From Prochlorococcus sp. MIT 1300 (GTDB lineage: Bacteria; Cyanobacteriota; Cyanobacteriia; PCC-6307; Cyanobiaceae), in assembly GCF_034092375.1 (NCBI RefSeq), contig NZ_CP139302.1, positions 62,001 through 126,000 of the forward strand: a stretch of 64,000 bases of DNA. The letters are read 5' to 3'. The translations under genes were made by a program, and so were the position numbers. The notes beneath the pieces are model-generated. The model ran no database searches and was not told the origin of the DNA. It saw nothing but the letters and a program-made list of their open reading frames with translations. Numbering within the stretch: position 1 is the first letter of the stretch; every line of letters begins with the position of its first letter. Below are positions 17,920-29,320 of the stretch, one piece after another.

Positions 17920-19380
17920 ATGGATATAGCTGAATGGCGAAGACAACTTCAGAAAGGTGAGGTTTCTGCAAGGGAATTGACAGAAACTTATCTTGCGCGA
18001 ATTTCAGAGGTTGATTCCACTCTTCATGCTTATTTGGAGGTTACTTCTAAGAGGGCTTTGGCGGATGCAGATCAAATTGATTTAGCCCGGTCTGCAGGAG
18101 AGGATCTTCCCCCTTTAGCAGGTGTTCCTTTAGCAATTAAGGACAATCTTTGTACGAAAGGCATTCGAACTACCTGTTCAAGCAAAATGCTTGAAAACTT
18201 TATTGCCCCTTACGAATCCTCAGTCACTGAAAGACTTTGGAAGGCTGGCGCAATTTTGTTAGGGAAAACAAATCTCGATGAGTTTGCGATGGGTAGTTCA
18301 ACTGAGACCTCTGCTTTTGGTTCAACTTCAAATCCTTGGGATATTTCTAGAGTCCCAGGCGGAAGTTCCGGGGGTAGTGCGGCAGCAGTTGCTTCAGGAG
18401 AATGTCTTGCTGCCTTGGGGTCAGATACTGGTGGGTCAATTCGACAGCCTGCTTCTTTTTGTGGTGTTGTTGGTTTAAAACCAACCTATGGACGTGTTAG
18501 TCGTTGGGGTTTAGTTGCTTTTGCAAGCTCTTTAGATCAAGTAGGACCGTTTACTAGATCGGTCGCTGATTCTGCAGAGCTATTAAATGTAATAGCAGGC
18601 CACGATCCTCGTGATTCGACTTGTTTAAATCACATTGTTCCTGATTATCGAGCAACTCTGAATGAACCTTTGAAAGGTTTGAGAATTGGCTTGATTAGAC
18701 AATGTTTTGAACAAGATGGGTTGGATGCTGAGGTAAAGGACTCTGTATTGGCAGCGGCAAACACTTTGCAATCACTTGGCGCTGAATTGGTTGAGATAAG
18801 TTGTGAACGTTTCATTGATGGCATCGCTACTTATTACGTCATTGCGCCTTCAGAAGCTTCCGCAAACCTGGCTCGTTATGACGGTGTTAAGTATGGCTAT
18901 CGAGCAGAAGGCGCTGAAACCCTTGGAGATATGACTTCCAGTAGCAGAGCAGAGGGGTTCGGGAGTGAAGTTCAGCGCAGAATTCTCATAGGTACTTATG
19001 CATTGTCTGCTGGATATGTGGATGCTTATTACAAGAAGGCACAGCAGGTCCGTACTCTTATTCGCAGGGACTTCGCGAAGGCTTTTGATGTTGTAGATGT
19101 CCTTTTGACACCTACTTCTCCAACAACGGCTTTTAAGTCTGGAGAACATTCAGAGGATCCATTGGCAATGTATTTGGCAGATTTACTAACTATTCCGGCC
19201 AATCTTGCTGGTCTCCCTGCAATAAGTGTTCCTTGTGGATTCGATAAGTCTGGCCTTCCAATTGGCTTACAGCTGATAGGAAATGTTTTGGACGAGGCTC
19301 GCTTGTTACGGGTGGCACATCAGTTTGAGCAACAGGCTGAAATCAGAGAGAATTCAGTGAAAGGCCCTTTCATCAAATAA
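17920..19380 (+). CDS. gatA: Aspartyl/glutamyl-tRNA(Asn/Gln) amidotransferase subunit A
   Basis: A 486-aa amidase of the GatCAB complex, which converts Glu-tRNA(Gln) to Gln-tRNA(Gln). The Ser-cisSer-Lys triad is visible: Lys in [14 protein letters not shown], cis-Ser in [16 protein letters not shown] and the nucleophile Ser within [16 protein letters not shown]. The C-terminal [13 protein letters not shown] and [11 protein letters not shown] are standard. Length fits the family. gatB and gatC are not nearby, as usual in cyanobacteria. Confidence 0.97.
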   Translation: MDIAEWRRQLQKGEVSARELTETYLARISEVDSTLHAYLEVTSKRALADADQIDLARSAGEDLPPLAGVPLAIKDNLCTKGIRTTCSSKMLENFIAPYESSVTERLWKAGAILLGKTNLDEFAMGSSTETSAFGSTSNPWDISRVPGGSSGGSAAAVASGECLAALGSDTGGSIRQPASFCGVVGLKPTYGRVSRWGLVAFASSLDQVGPFTRSVADSAELLNVIAGHDPRDSTCLNHIVPDYRATLNEPLKGLRIGLIRQCFEQDGLDAEVKDSVLAAANTLQSLGAELVEISCERFIDGIATYYVIAPSEASANLARYDGVKYGYRAEGAETLGDMTSSSRAEGFGSEVQRRILIGTYALSAGYVDAYYKKAQQVRTLIRRDFAKAFDVVDVLLTPTSPTTAFKSGEHSEDPLAMYLADLLTIPANLAGLPAISVPCGFDKSGLPIGLQLIGNVLDEARLLRVAHQFEQQAEIRENSVKGPFIK

Positions 19381-19455
19381 ATCACGCAAAGCACTGTATA
19401 TAGCGTCTTTGTGTCTTTGGGCGTCTCTATGTTGAGTTTATGGCTAAGGTGAGGC

Positions 19456-22400
19456 ATGTCTTTTGTCCCACTACATAACCACAGCGACTACAGCCTTCTT
19501 GATGGCGCTAGCCAGCTACCAAAGATGGTGCGCAGGGCTAAAGAGCTGGGGATGCCCGCATTGGCATTAACTGATCATGGTGTGATGTATGGGGCTATAG
19601 AGCTATTAAAACTTTGTAAGGCATCAGATATAAAGCCAATCATTGGTAATGAGATGTATGTAGTGAATGGCTCTATAGATGATCCCCAACCTAAGAAAGA
19701 GCGTAGATATCATCTTGTCGTTTTGGCAAAGAATGACATTGGATATAAGAACTTGGTTAAGTTGACTAGCATTAGTCATCTTCAAGGGATGAGAGGCAGA
19801 GGAATCTTCTCTCGGGCTTGTATTGATAAGCAACTATTAAAGGCTCATAGCGAAGGTTTGATTGTTGCCACTGCTTGCTTAGGAGGAGAGATTCCACAAG
19901 CAATTTTAAGAGGAAGATTGGATGTAGCAAGAGAAGTTGCTCGTTGGTATAAAAGCATATTTGGCGGGGATTTCTATTTGGAAATTCAGGATCATGGATC
20001 TATAGAAGATCGAATAGTAAACATAGAGATGGCGCGTATCTCTAAGGAGCTTGATATTGAATTGATTGCTACTAATGATGCTCACTATTTAACAAAGAAT
20101 GATGTTGAGGCTCATGATGCCTTGCTATGTGTACTTACCGGAAAGTTGATAACTGACCAAAAACGTCTTCGATATACAGGTACTGAGTATATCAAGTCTC
20201 AAGATGAGATGCATAGACTTTTTGCAGATCACCTTCCTTCAAAAGTTATAGATAAGGCTCTTCTAAATACAGTTTCTATAGCGGAAAAGGTGGAGGAATA
20301 CAAAATATTGGGTAAGTATCAGATGCCGATATTTCCTGTCCCCTCAGGTCACACTCCTCTTAGTTATTTAAAAGAAGTTGCTGAAAAGGGCCTTGATAGA
20401 AGATTGGAAGCGTCTGGTTTGATAGATCAAAAAGATAATTATTATAAGAGGCTATCCTACGAAATTGATGTTATAGAACAAATGGGATTTCCTACATATT
20501 TCCTAGTCGTTTGGGATTATATTCGATTTGCCAGAGAAAAAGGGATCCCTGTTGGCCCTGGTAGAGGTTCTGCTGCTGGTTCTTTGGTCGCATATGCATT
20601 ATGTATAACCAATATTGACCCCGTAAGTAATGGATTGTTGTTTGAGAGGTTTTTGAACCCAGAACGTAAATCTATGCCAGATATTGATACAGATTTTTGT
20701 ATCGAACGTAGAGCAGAAGTGATTGATTATGTAACAGAGAGATACGGGGATAACAAGGTCGCTCAAATAATAACTTTCAACAGGATGACTTCTAAAGCTG
20801 TTTTAAAGGATGTAGCCAGAGTACTTGATATACCTTATGGAGACGCAGATCGTCTAGCAAAGCTTATTCCTGTAGTTAGAGGAAAACCAGCCAAGCTCTC
20901 TGAGATGATTGGAGAAAACTCACCTAATACTGATTTTCGTGATAAGTATAAGAAAGATAAGCAAATAGCAAAGTGGGTAGACATGGCTATTCGAATAGAA
21001 GGAACTAATAAAACTTTTGGTGTACATGCTGCTGGAGTAGTAATTGCTGGGGACTCTCTTGATGAATTAGTTCCTTTACAGAGAAATAATGATGGTCAGG
21101 TAATAACGCAATACTTTATGGAAGATGTTGAGTCTATGGGATTGTTGAAGATGGATTTCTTGGGCTTGAAGAACCTTACTATGATTGATAAAACAATTGA
21201 ATTGGTTAATAAGGTTGAAGGCGAAAATATTGATCCAGATCAACTTCCAGCAAATGATATGGATACATTTTCATTGCTTTCTAGGGGTGATCTTGAAGGT
21301 ATCTTTCAATTAGAGTCAACTGGTATGAGACAAATTGTTCGTGACTTAAAACCATCCTCTTTAGAAGATATATCCTCAATATTGGCTTTATATAGGCCCG
21401 GCCCTTTAGATGCTGGTTTGATTCCTAGATTTATTAACCGTAAGCATGGTCGAGAGACTATAGATTTCTCACATTCAGCCTTGGAACCAATCCTTAGTGA
21501 AACCTATGGGATCATGGTTTATCAAGAGCAAATTATGAAGATTGCTCAAGACCTTGCAGGCTACAGCCTTGGAGAAGCTGATTTGCTTAGAAGAGCAATG
21601 GGTAAGAAAAAAGTCTCAGAAATGCAGAAGCACCGAGATAACTTTGTTTCTGGTGCTACGTCACGGTCAGTAGATGCATCGATTGCTAATCAACTATTTG
21701 ATCAGATGGTTTTGTTCGCTGAATATTGCTTTAATAAGAGTCATTCAACTGCTTATGGTGCAGTTACATATCAAACTGCCTACCTTAAGGCTCATTATCC
21801 TGTTGCTTATATGGCAGCATTGTTGACAGTCAATGCAGGATCTTCAGATAAGGTTCAGAGATATATATCTAACTGCAATTCAATTGGTATTGAGGTTGTC
21901 CCTCCAGATGTAAACGTTTCTGATATTGATTTTACTCCTGATGGTGACCGTATTCTTTTCGGGTTGTCTGCAGTACGAAATCTTGGTGATGGGGCAATTA
22001 AAAAATTGATCTCTGTTCGTGATGAAGGTGGACCTTTTAAATCCCTTGCTGATCTTTGTGACCGTATTCCTTTGAACCTATTAAATAGAAGATCTCTTGA
22101 GTCATTGATTCATTGCGGTGCGCTCGATGTGCTGGATACAGAAAGAAATCGAGCTCAACTGATTGCAGACATGGATCTGCTTATAGATTGGGCTGCTTCA
22201 CGAGCGCGTGATCGGTTGAGTGGACAAGGAAATATATTTGACTTGATGGCTGGAACAGTAGGTGAAGACTCTTCGACAGATTTAAGTACAGCACCCAAGG
22301 CGCCTCCTGTTGATGACTATTCCCCGACAAAGAGATTGCAACTTGAGAAAGAGCTTGTTGGCTTTTACCTTTCAGATCATCCACTGAAGCAGCTGACAGC

Positions 22401-22974
22401 TCCTGCCAAATTGCTTGCCCCCATAGGACTGGCCAACCTTGATGAACAGCAAGATAAAACGAAGGTAAGCGCAATAGTAATGGTTTCTTCTATCCGAGAA
22501 GTGACTACTCGCAAGGGTGATCGAATGGCAATACTCCAAATTGAAGACCTTTCCGGTAGTTGTGAAGGGGTGGTTTTCCCCAAGAGCTATGCACGCTTAT
22601 CAGACCATATTGTGCAGGAATCTCGTCTACTGGTTTGGGCATCGGTCGATAAACGTGACGATCGAGTGCAGTTAATTATTGATGATTGTCGCGCTATTGA
22701 TGATCTGCAGCTCTTACTTATTGAACTATTACCTGATGAAGCATGTGATATTACAGTTCAGCATCGACTTAGAGAATGTCTACATCGTCATCGTCCTGCA
22801 AATGATGACTTTGGAATTAAGGTTCCAGTTGTGGCAGCTGTTCGGCAAGGGACAAATATCCGTTATGTAAGGTTAGGACATCAGTTTTGTGTTGGGGATG
22901 CAGGTGCTGCACTAAGTTCTTTGGAAGATCAGGCTTTTAATGCGCGTTTTAGTGAACGTCTTTTAGTCGCTTGA
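19456..22974 (+). CDS. dnaE: DNA polymerase III alpha subunit
   Basis: A 1172-aa replicative polymerase of the DnaE1 type. The N-terminal PHP domain opens [19 protein letters not shown]. The palm catalytic Asp residues lie in [17 protein letters not shown] and later in [32 protein letters not shown] is the dNTP-binding segment, and [10 protein letters not shown] is typical. Near the C-terminus an OB fold covers about residues 1000-1080 ([22 protein letters not shown]). The gene converges on pam68, with 36 bp between the stops. Confidence 0.97.
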   Translation: MSFVPLHNHSDYSLLDGASQLPKMVRRAKELGMPALALTDHGVMYGAIELLKLCKASDIKPIIGNEMYVVNGSIDDPQPKKERRYHLVVLAKNDIGYKNLVKLTSISHLQGMRGRGIFSRACIDKQLLKAHSEGLIVATACLGGEIPQAILRGRLDVAREVARWYKSIFGGDFYLEIQDHGSIEDRIVNIEMARISKELDIELIATNDAHYLTKNDVEAHDALLCVLTGKLITDQKRLRYTGTEYIKSQDEMHRLFADHLPSKVIDKALLNTVSIAEKVEEYKILGKYQMPIFPVPSGHTPLSYLKEVAEKGLDRRLEASGLIDQKDNYYKRLSYEIDVIEQMGFPTYFLVVWDYIRFAREKGIPVGPGRGSAAGSLVAYALCITNIDPVSNGLLFERFLNPERKSMPDIDTDFCIERRAEVIDYVTERYGDNKVAQIITFNRMTSKAVLKDVARVLDIPYGDADRLAKLIPVVRGKPAKLSEMIGENSPNTDFRDKYKKDKQIAKWVDMAIRIEGTNKTFGVHAAGVVIAGDSLDELVPLQRNNDGQVITQYFMEDVESMGLLKMDFLGLKNLTMIDKTIELVNKVEGENIDPDQLPANDMDTFSLLSRGDLEGIFQLESTGMRQIVRDLKPSSLEDISSILALYRPGPLDAGLIPRFINRKHGRETIDFSHSALEPILSETYGIMVYQEQIMKIAQDLAGYSLGEADLLRRAMGKKKVSEMQKHRDNFVSGATSRSVDASIANQLFDQMVLFAEYCFNKSHSTAYGAVTYQTAYLKAHYPVAYMAALLTVNAGSSDKVQRYISNCNSIGIEVVPPDVNVSDIDFTPDGDRILFGLSAVRNLGDGAIKKLISVRDEGGPFKSLADLCDRIPLNLLNRRSLESLIHCGALDVLDTERNRAQLIADMDLLIDWAASRARDRLSGQGNIFDLMAGTVGEDSSTDLSTAPKAPPVDDYSPTKRLQLEKELVGFYLSDHPLKQLTAPAKLLAPIGLANLDEQQDKTKVSAIVMVSSIREVTTRKGDRMAILQIEDLSGSCEGVVFPKSYARLSDHIVQESRLLVWASVDKRDDRVQLIIDDCRAIDDLQLLLIELLPDEACDITVQHRLRECLHRHRPANDDFGIKVPVVAAVRQGTNIRYVRLGHQFCVGDAGAALSSLEDQAFNARFSERLLVA

Positions 22975-23010
22975 TAATTAAATAAGATAGTTATTCTTGC
23001 AATGATTGAG

Positions 23011-23451
23011 TTAGGTTTTCTCTTTGTCTTGCATTTGAAAGGCAGAACGCATTCTTGAAATGTTTGGCTTTATATTTTCAAAGCCCAAAAAACTCCCATT
23101 TGTTTCCTCCCAGCTAGTGGAGAGGATGCCATAACTAAGGCCCACAAGGCCTATAAAGAAACACGCTGCGGACGTGATTAGGGTTAAAGCGGGAGGCACA
23201 TCTGCTATGCCCCTGGTTACTAAAATATAGCTAAGGATAAAAACTCCCATCCCTGTAACTGTTGGCAATCCTGTTGTTAAAACAACTCTCCTGGCCATTC
23301 TATTCGCAATAGATTTTGGTATACCAGACTGTTTATTTGATTTGGGAATCTTTTTTGAAAGCTTGGGTGCTTTTTGGGGTGAGCGCTCTTTTCTTTTTTT
23401 TGATTGGGGGCCTTCGGATAAGAAGGATTTTTTATTGGGGGATTCAGTCAT
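23011..23451 (-). CDS. PAM68-like photosystem II assembly protein (DUF3464)
   Basis: A 146-aa membrane protein. The first 60 residues are Lys/Ser/Pro-rich and look disordered; then come IPKSIANRMARRVVLTTGLPT, a membrane helix (VFILSYILVTRG), a short loop with DVPP, and a second helix (LITSAACFFIGLVGLSYGILS) followed by SWEETNGSFLGF. This two-helix form with the conserved loop is that of PAM68, which helps early photosystem II assembly. I start at ATG 23451; an in-frame start at 23463 adds four residues. It sits 41 bp downstream of rpsO. Confidence 0.85.
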   Translation of the reverse strand: MTESPNKKSFLSEGPQSKKRKERSPQKAPKLSKKIPKSNKQSGIPKSIANRMARRVVLTTGLPTVTGMGVFILSYILVTRGIADVPPALTLITSAACFFIGLVGLSYGILSTSWEETNGSFLGFENIKPNISRMRSAFQMQDKEKT

Positions 23452-23492
23452 TTCACCAACCAAATGAATAAAAAGGCTGAGATCTCTATGGC

Positions 23493-23762
23493 TTAGCCAC
23501 GTATACCTAGTTTTTTGATTAGGTCTGAATATCTTGCTTCACTTTTATCTCTAACGTAGTTGAGAAGACGTTTTCTCTTGCCAATCATCTTGAGCAAACC
23601 CTGTCTTGAAGAGAAGTCATGGGAGTTGGCTTGAAGGTGACCACTTAGCTTGGAGATCCTTTCGCTAAGCATTGCGACTTGAACCTCTACAGATCCAGTG
23701 TCAGTGGGATGGTTCTGATGAGAATTGATCAGTGCTTGCTTTTCAGTTGTATCTAACGACAT
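23493..23762 (-). CDS. rpsO: 30S ribosomal protein S15
   Basis: An 89-aa protein that binds the central domain of 16S rRNA. It has the family's signature blocks: [37 protein letters not shown] and [20 protein letters not shown]. It is flanked by ruvA upstream (55-bp gap) and the PAM68-like gene downstream on the same strand. Confidence 0.97.
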   Translation of the reverse strand: MSLDTTEKQALINSHQNHPTDTGSVEVQVAMLSERISKLSGHLQANSHDFSSRQGLLKMIGKRKRLLNYVRDKSEARYSDLIKKLGIRG

Positions 23763-23817
23763 GCTTGCGGAGAGTGTTTCAGGGTTAAAAAGCCAATTTA
23801 GCTCCTTGCGGTTGCTT

Positions 23818-24495
23818 TTAAGCAGCTTCTTTGCTTAGCCACTTTATGCTTTCTCGAATCCATTCGTCAGTGTCTTGCTTAATACTCCTTTGATCTGTTG
23901 AAGAATCTTTGTCTCTGCTTGCAAGTTTTGGTCTTATAGCTTGTATCGCAAGGCTTATTTCTAATTCTTCATATCCCAGCCCTTTAAGTGCTTCTTTCAA
24001 TTCTTGGAAGTCTGTTGGATCCAATGGACTGGTTTCCATGTCAACTTGCTTAAGAGTTCGTTCTTGATTGGGGTTGAAAAACGATTCAGAAAGTTTGCTG
24101 CGGAGTTCTAGAGCAAGCCTTTCAGCTGTCCTTTTCCCTACACCTTGGGCCTTTGAGAGAGTTTGAATGTCGCCATGAGTTATTGCTTGAGCTAATTCAT
24201 TTGAGGTAAATACGGCTAGTAGGGCAAGGCCTATTTGAGGCCCAACTCCGCTCACTCCGATTAAAGCTCTGAAAAGATTCCTATCTTCCTTGTTAGGAAA
24301 GCCAAAGAGGCTATATCCATCTTCACGGTTTATCTGATGAATCCAAATAATTAGAGTGTTTTGAGACTGGATATTTCTCAAGTGGTTTGGGGTGAGTTGA
24401 ATCTCGTATCCAACTCCGCCACAATTTAGAAGCACCCCTTCACGTGCTCCCTGTTTCCACAACTCTATTTTTTCTCCTTGCAGCCAGCCAATCAT
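23818..24495 (-). CDS. ruvA: Holliday junction branch-migration protein RuvA
   Basis: A 225-aa subunit that binds four-way junctions and loads the RuvB motor. Domain I is an OB fold ([13 protein letters not shown] to [11 protein letters not shown]). Domain II has the two helix-hairpin-helix motifs, [16 protein letters not shown] and [19 protein letters not shown]. Domain III, at the C-terminus, has [20 protein letters not shown] for RuvB contact. It is divergent from the lipoprotein gene, and its start lies 21 bp from that gene's chosen ATG. No LexA box is obvious upstream. Confidence 0.96.
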   Translation of the reverse strand: MIGWLQGEKIELWKQGAREGVLLNCGGVGYEIQLTPNHLRNIQSQNTLIIWIHQINREDGYSLFGFPNKEDRNLFRALIGVSGVGPQIGLALLAVFTSNELAQAITHGDIQTLSKAQGVGKRTAERLALELRSKLSESFFNPNQERTLKQVDMETSPLDPTDFQELKEALKGLGYEELEISLAIQAIRPKLASRDKDSSTDQRSIKQDTDEWIRESIKWLSKEAA

Positions 24496-24516
24496 GAGGT
24501 TGCTCTTTATACAGCC

Positions 24517-24987
24517 ATGCTGCCGTATTTCTTCGATTTTCTCTATGAATCCTTCTCTTTTTGCAGATACTTTTCATTGAATTTGCTTATTGGTTGTTTC
24601 GTGTGTGTTTCTTTAGCCTTGAGCGGATGCCGAATGCACGCAAATCCCTCTAACAATATTCTTTTAGATGCCCTCGCTTTACAAGTGCAGTTAACTCAGA
24701 ATTCTTTGAAAGGACCTTTAGGTTTTGATCGAGAGATATCACCAAGGATTAGACACTTGAATATCCAAGAGAAGAAAGTTTTTGAACTAGGCGACAAGCA
24801 TTTTCTTTTTTTTAGAGGTAATTTTGATTTACTTTTGTCTGATGGCCAGAATGAGTTCAAGACCCCTTTCGAGCTATACCTTCAGGAAGGAGAGCAAAAA
24901 CAAAGTTGGAAACTTGCTAGGAGACTCGATTTAAAGGGTAAAAACTCCCAAGAGTGGATATTATATCCGTTGCCTATAGATAAATAA
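24517..24987 (+). CDS. Putative lipoprotein, unknown function (156 aa)
   Basis: An N-terminal hydrophobic stretch (LNLLIGCFVCVSLALSGC) ends in a lipobox-like LSGC, so the mature protein would be lipid-anchored. The remaining 115 residues contain an RGNFDLLLSDGQNEFKTPFEL block and alternating beta-like strands. I recognise no family. ATG 24517 is chosen because the longer TTG start at 24478 would overlap ruvA; even so the N-terminus ahead of the signal is long (about 20 residues). Confidence 0.65.
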   Translation: MLPYFFDFLYESFSFCRYFSLNLLIGCFVCVSLALSGCRMHANPSNNILLDALALQVQLTQNSLKGPLGFDREISPRIRHLNIQEKKVFELGDKHFLFFRGNFDLLLSDGQNEFKTPFELYLQEGEQKQSWKLARRLDLKGKNSQEWILYPLPIDK

Positions 24988-25123
24988 TAGCTATATTGAC
25001 TTTCAGTAGATTTTAGAATAATAAGCTTGGCTATTCTTGTTCTATCAAAGGTCAACTTGGTTTTTTAGGTTTTGGTCGCTTTATTTATTTGAGAATTATT
25101 GACAGGCAAATTGTTGACATGCT

Positions 25124-25597
25124 TTATCCACCATCTATTTGACAGCCAAGCATTGCACCGGCTACTGCACCTGCGGGTATAGCCCACCAACGATCTTTGC
25201 CCCTAGACCCTTTGGTAGCCAGGCCGCCTCCTAAGAGTCCTCCAATAATTGTGCCCTCTTTGCAATCATTTGTATCTGTATTTACTTGTCTTGGTTGATT
25301 TGCTCTTGACTGGTTTGATTGATTGCAGGGGAATTCAATTGTTTCATTCCAGGCTTTAACATAGCCAGGAGAGTTTCTTGTCCCTGGTACATATTCTTCT
25401 CTGTACTCATTCCTTGAACATGTTTGCGAAGTCGAGTACCCAGGCTGATAATTTTCAGATATTAGTTTTTGTTTTGCTTGTGTAAAATTTAAGTTATTGC
25501 TTTTTGCTTGGGAATTGGATAGGTAAATCCCTCCCCCAATTCCAGTTGCGGTTAGTGTCGCGAGGCAAGAGGCTAGAACCAAAAAAGCTTTTTTCAT
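25124..25597 (-). CDS. Exported glycine-zipper protein (157 aa)
   Basis: It begins with a signal-like segment (MKKAFLVLASCLATLTATG), followed by a Cys- and Asn/Gln-rich middle. The C-terminal half has glycine-zipper repeats (GTIIGGLLGGGLATKGSRG and IPAGAVAGAMLGCQ), which resemble rickettsial 17-kDa-antigen or SlyB-like outer-membrane proteins. The function is unknown; an outer envelope location is an inference. ATG 25597 is preferred to the in-frame ATG two codons earlier. Confidence 0.7.
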   Translation of the reverse strand: MKKAFLVLASCLATLTATGIGGGIYLSNSQAKSNNLNFTQAKQKLISENYQPGYSTSQTCSRNEYREEYVPGTRNSPGYVKAWNETIEFPCNQSNQSRANQPRQVNTDTNDCKEGTIIGGLLGGGLATKGSRGKDRWWAIPAGAVAGAMLGCQIDGG

Positions 25598-25834
25598 GAG
25601 CAATACATTCCAGCAGGGGCCTTGAACTTATGATTTCTCCCTCTAATCTAGTACCACTTTGGCTCTTTTGAGTTCTAGTTTGCTTAAAAAGTTTATCTAC
25701 CTATAATTACATATTTATTTATTTAATTTTTTTGTGTAACTTATGAGATAAATGTAAAATCTATTTCATGGTCTAGTTTGCAAATATTTCTTTATAAGGC
25801 TCAAGCCTATGACGCCTTGATTTCTAGCTATTAA

Positions 25835-26758
25835 TTAGCCTGGATTCCTCGCGCTTAAACTTATAAGTGTTGATCCGAGAATGAATATTGCGCCAACTAT
25901 TACCCATAGGCTTAGGGCTTCTTTGAAGAATACTACTCCCCAAATTGCTGCAAATACCACCTGTATATAATTTATTGCGCATGCCCTTGCAGCCGGTAGA
26001 TAACTTAGTCCTTTTGTTATCCAGATTTGCCCTAACTGCGTTAAAAGGCCCACTCCGATTAGCCATATCCATTCAAGGCCTGTGGGCCAAACTATGTTTC
26101 CAATGAAAAATGGCAATGTTAGTGGTAACGATACAAGTGGAAAGTAATAAATAATCACTAGAGGGTGTTCAGTTTTTGATAGTTTTCTTACACAAACATA
26201 AGCTAGTGATGTGAGAAGAGCGCCAGTTAGAGCAACTGAAACTGCATACGTAGGTAGGCTCTCTGATGTGGATTTTATCCATTCTGGATTAACTATCATT
26301 ATTATTCCAAGCCACCCTATTAAGACAGCAATCAGTATCCTTTTGCGCAACCTCTCTCCAAGGAGAAAGAATGCAGCAATAGCTGTAAATGTTGGGTATG
26401 TGTATTGAATTACTGTCGCTGATGCTAAGGGAACTAGTTCTAATGCTTTAAAGACAAAAAATAATGCTGCGGTTCCAAGGATTCCACGTATAAAAAGTAG
26501 AGTCTTTTGTTGCCCCCAAGGCGATACCTTTGCTTTTAGCAGCATTCCTCTTGTAATAGTGAAACTAATAATTGCTCTTATAAAAACTATTTCTGATACC
26601 GGTAGACGACCATTTAGTTGTTTGACGCAAACGGTCATTAGGCTAAAGGCAAGAGCACTTCCAATTAGAGCCAAGGAGCCATTTCTTTCTTCTTTGTTTG
26701 TTGTCTGTAATGAAGGCAATAGTCTTCGTATGAAAGCTCTCTGGCTTAGTGCTGACAA
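25835..26758 (-). CDS. EamA/DMT-family transporter
   Basis: A 307-aa membrane protein with about ten helices arranged as two EamA repeats. The first runs from LALIGSALAFSLMTVCVKQL to LIGWLGIIMIVNPEW, and the second from VSVALTGALLTSLAYVCVRKL to VIVGAIFILGSTLISL. The repeat-end motif ATVIQYTYPTFTAIAAFFLLGERL is characteristic. These carriers move metabolites or amino acids; the substrate cannot be told. The start is a TTG at 26758 with no ATG nearby, and the gene is divergent from dnaG. Confidence 0.88.
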   Translation of the reverse strand: MSALSQRAFIRRLLPSLQTTNKEERNGSLALIGSALAFSLMTVCVKQLNGRLPVSEIVFIRAIISFTITRGMLLKAKVSPWGQQKTLLFIRGILGTAALFFVFKALELVPLASATVIQYTYPTFTAIAAFFLLGERLRKRILIAVLIGWLGIIMIVNPEWIKSTSESLPTYAVSVALTGALLTSLAYVCVRKLSKTEHPLVIIYYFPLVSLPLTLPFFIGNIVWPTGLEWIWLIGVGLLTQLGQIWITKGLSYLPAARACAINYIQVVFAAIWGVVFFKEALSLWVIVGAIFILGSTLISLSARNPG

Positions 26759-26855
26759 GTTTGGATTCTCCTCCTACAGGCTTGATTTGTTGTTTTTTTC
26801 AGAGATCTAGTTCTTTGGGGTGGACCAATGGCTTCCCCAGGTCCAGAATGCTGCG

Positions 26856-28910
26856 ATGTTATTACCTCGATTACACCAGAGAACTATTGAGGCTGTTAAA
26901 GAGCGCTCAGACATAGTTGATGTAGTTGGTGAGCATGTTGTCCTAAGGAAGAAAGGAAGGGAGTTGGTTGGGATTTGTCCTTTCCACGATGACAGTAAAC
27001 CCTCTATGACGGTTTCTCAGCAGAAGCAGTTTTATTACTGCTTTTCCTGTGGGGCTGGTGGAAATGCCATCAAGTTTTTGATGGAGTTCCAACGCCAAAG
27101 CTTTAGTGAAGTGGTCTTGGAGTTGGCTAGAAAATACCAGCTTCCAGTTGAGACGGTTGAAGGGCCTCAGCAAGAGCGTCTAAAGCAGCAATTATCTCGT
27201 AGAGAGAGTCTTTATCGTGCACTTACTTTGGCTTCGGGTTGGTTCCGAAGTCAGCTGAAGGCAAATTTTGGCTCTTCGGCATTGGAATATTTGCTCAAAA
27301 AAAGAGGCCTGAAGCATTCAACTATTGAGACCTTTGAGATTGGGTTCGCTCCTGATCAGTGGGATGGTTTACTTAAATACCTTCAACAAGTTGAGAACAT
27401 CTCTCCTGAGATCCTTGTTGAAGCAGGGCTTGTTGTAGCTAGAAAAGGTGGCAGTGGCTTTTATGACAGATTCCGAAACCGAGTAATGGTTCCAATACAT
27501 GATCGCCAAGGTCGAGTAATTGCTTTTGGTGGAAGAGCATTGGATGGAACAGAACCTAAATACTTAAACTCTCCAGAAACTGAGGTATTTCATAAAGGTA
27601 AAAATCTTTTTGGTCTTGATCGTGCTGCTCAAGCAATTCGACAAAATGACAGAGCAGTCGTTGTTGAAGGTTATTTTGATGTCATTTCTTTACACGCAGC
27701 AGGAGTAAATAATGCTGTTGCTTCTTTGGGCACAGCTCTTAGCAGTCAGCAGATAACTCAGTTATGTCGTTGTAGTGAGAGTAAAAGAATTGTTCTTAAT
27801 TTTGATGCAGATGGAGCAGGGATTCGTGCAGCGAATCGAGCTATTGGTGAAGTTGAGCAGCTAGCGATGCAAGGCCAACTTGAATTGCGTGTCCTTCATT
27901 TACCGCTTGGAAAAGATCCTGATGAATTTTTAAAGGATCATGGAGCAGGCGATTATCGAGCCCTTCTGGACCAGGCTCCTCTTTGGTTGGATTGGCAAAT
28001 CGAACAAGTACTAGAAGGTAAGGACTTGACTCGGCCAGATCAATTTCAGCATTCAGTGGCCGCTTTAGTTGATCTTTTAGGCAAATTGCCTAAGTCCGCT
28101 GTTCGTACTCATTATTTACAGCGGGTTGCGGAGCGTTTAAGTGGTGGTCATGGTCGATTAGCCATAAAACTTGAGGAGGATCTTCGCCAACAAGTTAAGG
28201 GTCATCGATGGCACGGTCGCTCTACTCGTAATGAGCAGCCTGGTGAATGCACTCTGAGAGAAAGAAGTGAGGCAGATATCCTTCGTTTATATCTTCACTG
28301 TCCTAATCATCGGGCCACAATCCGCAGAGAACTTCGGCAGAGGGAACTCGAAGATTTTGCTATGCAGCATCATCGATTGCTATGGGTTGCAATAACTCAA
28401 CTAGAAGTGCTTAATTTAGGAGCAAATCTACTCGAAGAGATTACTAGAGGTAATGATTCTGGTGATGAACTTGTTGATATTGATCTAATTAACCTGCTTT
28501 CAGATCAGCTTTTAGTTCAGGACAGTTCTCTTTTATCTCGTTTAACCACTCTGCTAGAGCCAGGTGAAGTTCAGTTAGCAGCGATGGAAAATCCAATGAC
28601 CTTTTTACGTGGTACCGCAGCAGTATTGGAGCGTCAAAAGTCTTTAAAAAGATGCAGGCATCTTTTAGAGGCTTGGTCTGGACAGCGAATAGAAACACTA
28701 GAAAAATGCATTGCCTCTCTAATTGAGGAAGAGCGTGATAGACCTCGGGAGTTAATTGATATGGAAAAACGTATAGAGAATATGTTCGAAAATTTAAATA
28801 GTGATGCCTTGCATTTTCAAGACCTTTATTATACTGAACGTAAACATATTTATTATTTGGATCAGCAACGGTGTGCAGGCTTTGCTGAGAATGAATCTCT
28901 ATCAGCATAG
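26856..28910 (+). CDS. dnaG: DNA primase
   Basis: A 684-aa RNA primer synthase for replication. The N-terminal CHC2 zinc domain shows GICPFHDDSKPSM and QFYYCFSCGAGGNAI. The catalytic core has GGRALDGTEPKYLNSPET, and the Toprim domain has VVVEGYFDVISLHAAG with its Glu and NFDADGAGIRAA with its Asp residues. The C-terminal part (about residue 430 on) would contact DnaB. I start at ATG 26856 (MLLPRLHQRTIEAVKERSDI); a GTG at 26820 would add 12 residues. Confidence 0.96.
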   Translation: MLLPRLHQRTIEAVKERSDIVDVVGEHVVLRKKGRELVGICPFHDDSKPSMTVSQQKQFYYCFSCGAGGNAIKFLMEFQRQSFSEVVLELARKYQLPVETVEGPQQERLKQQLSRRESLYRALTLASGWFRSQLKANFGSSALEYLLKKRGLKHSTIETFEIGFAPDQWDGLLKYLQQVENISPEILVEAGLVVARKGGSGFYDRFRNRVMVPIHDRQGRVIAFGGRALDGTEPKYLNSPETEVFHKGKNLFGLDRAAQAIRQNDRAVVVEGYFDVISLHAAGVNNAVASLGTALSSQQITQLCRCSESKRIVLNFDADGAGIRAANRAIGEVEQLAMQGQLELRVLHLPLGKDPDEFLKDHGAGDYRALLDQAPLWLDWQIEQVLEGKDLTRPDQFQHSVAALVDLLGKLPKSAVRTHYLQRVAERLSGGHGRLAIKLEEDLRQQVKGHRWHGRSTRNEQPGECTLRERSEADILRLYLHCPNHRATIRRELRQRELEDFAMQHHRLLWVAITQLEVLNLGANLLEEITRGNDSGDELVDIDLINLLSDQLLVQDSSLLSRLTTLLEPGEVQLAAMENPMTFLRGTAAVLERQKSLKRCRHLLEAWSGQRIETLEKCIASLIEEERDRPRELIDMEKRIENMFENLNSDALHFQDLYYTERKHIYYLDQQRCAGFAENESLSA

Positions 28911-29040
28911 ACGATTAAAATGTTTCGACCCATCTTTTGTCTTTATTAACTATTATTAGCCCAGTCGTTTTTTGTTTGCACGATAGTACATTCCTCGGCG
29001 AAGGAGATAGGCTAGATTGATGTAATACAACTTCTTGGAA

Positions 29041-29298
29041 ATGAGTTTCTATCAAGCTATTTGGAATGGCGAGTCTATTGGTGATGGTGATAACTTAGTA
29101 GAGGCTTTGCAGTCTTACCTTTCTGTTAAGCCATCCGATGGAGATTGGGAGGTCGCCCTTGTGAATCTTGAGGATACTCCTCAATTGCAAAGATTCACTT
29201 CCTTCGACTCTTATTTAGATAATCATGACCCTCTGGAGGTCATCCCAGTAAATGTTGAAATGATACGGAGTGCAATTGACCAATTGCCTAATATTTGA
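29041..29298 (+). CDS. Hypothetical protein (85 aa), start of an accessory cluster
   Basis: I do not recognise it. The small acidic protein opens MSFYQAIWNGESIGDGDNLV and contains DGDWEVALVNLEDTPQLQRF, with no membrane segment. The ATG at 29041 is preferred to the TTG at 29035. It is followed 22 bp later by another orphan gene on the same strand, and then by three minus-strand genes ending with umuDC. Confidence 0.6.
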   Translation: MSFYQAIWNGESIGDGDNLVEALQSYLSVKPSDGDWEVALVNLEDTPQLQRFTSFDSYLDNHDPLEVIPVNVEMIRSAIDQLPNI

Positions 29299-29320
29299 AA
29301 ACTTGCAGGATCTGTTCCTT

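Noticed and set aside
25598-25834. AT-rich 237-bp gap with a short AGGCT/AGCCT repeat
   Set aside because: The repeat is only 5 bp with a 2-base loop and no T-tract; no frame or known RNA motif is visible.
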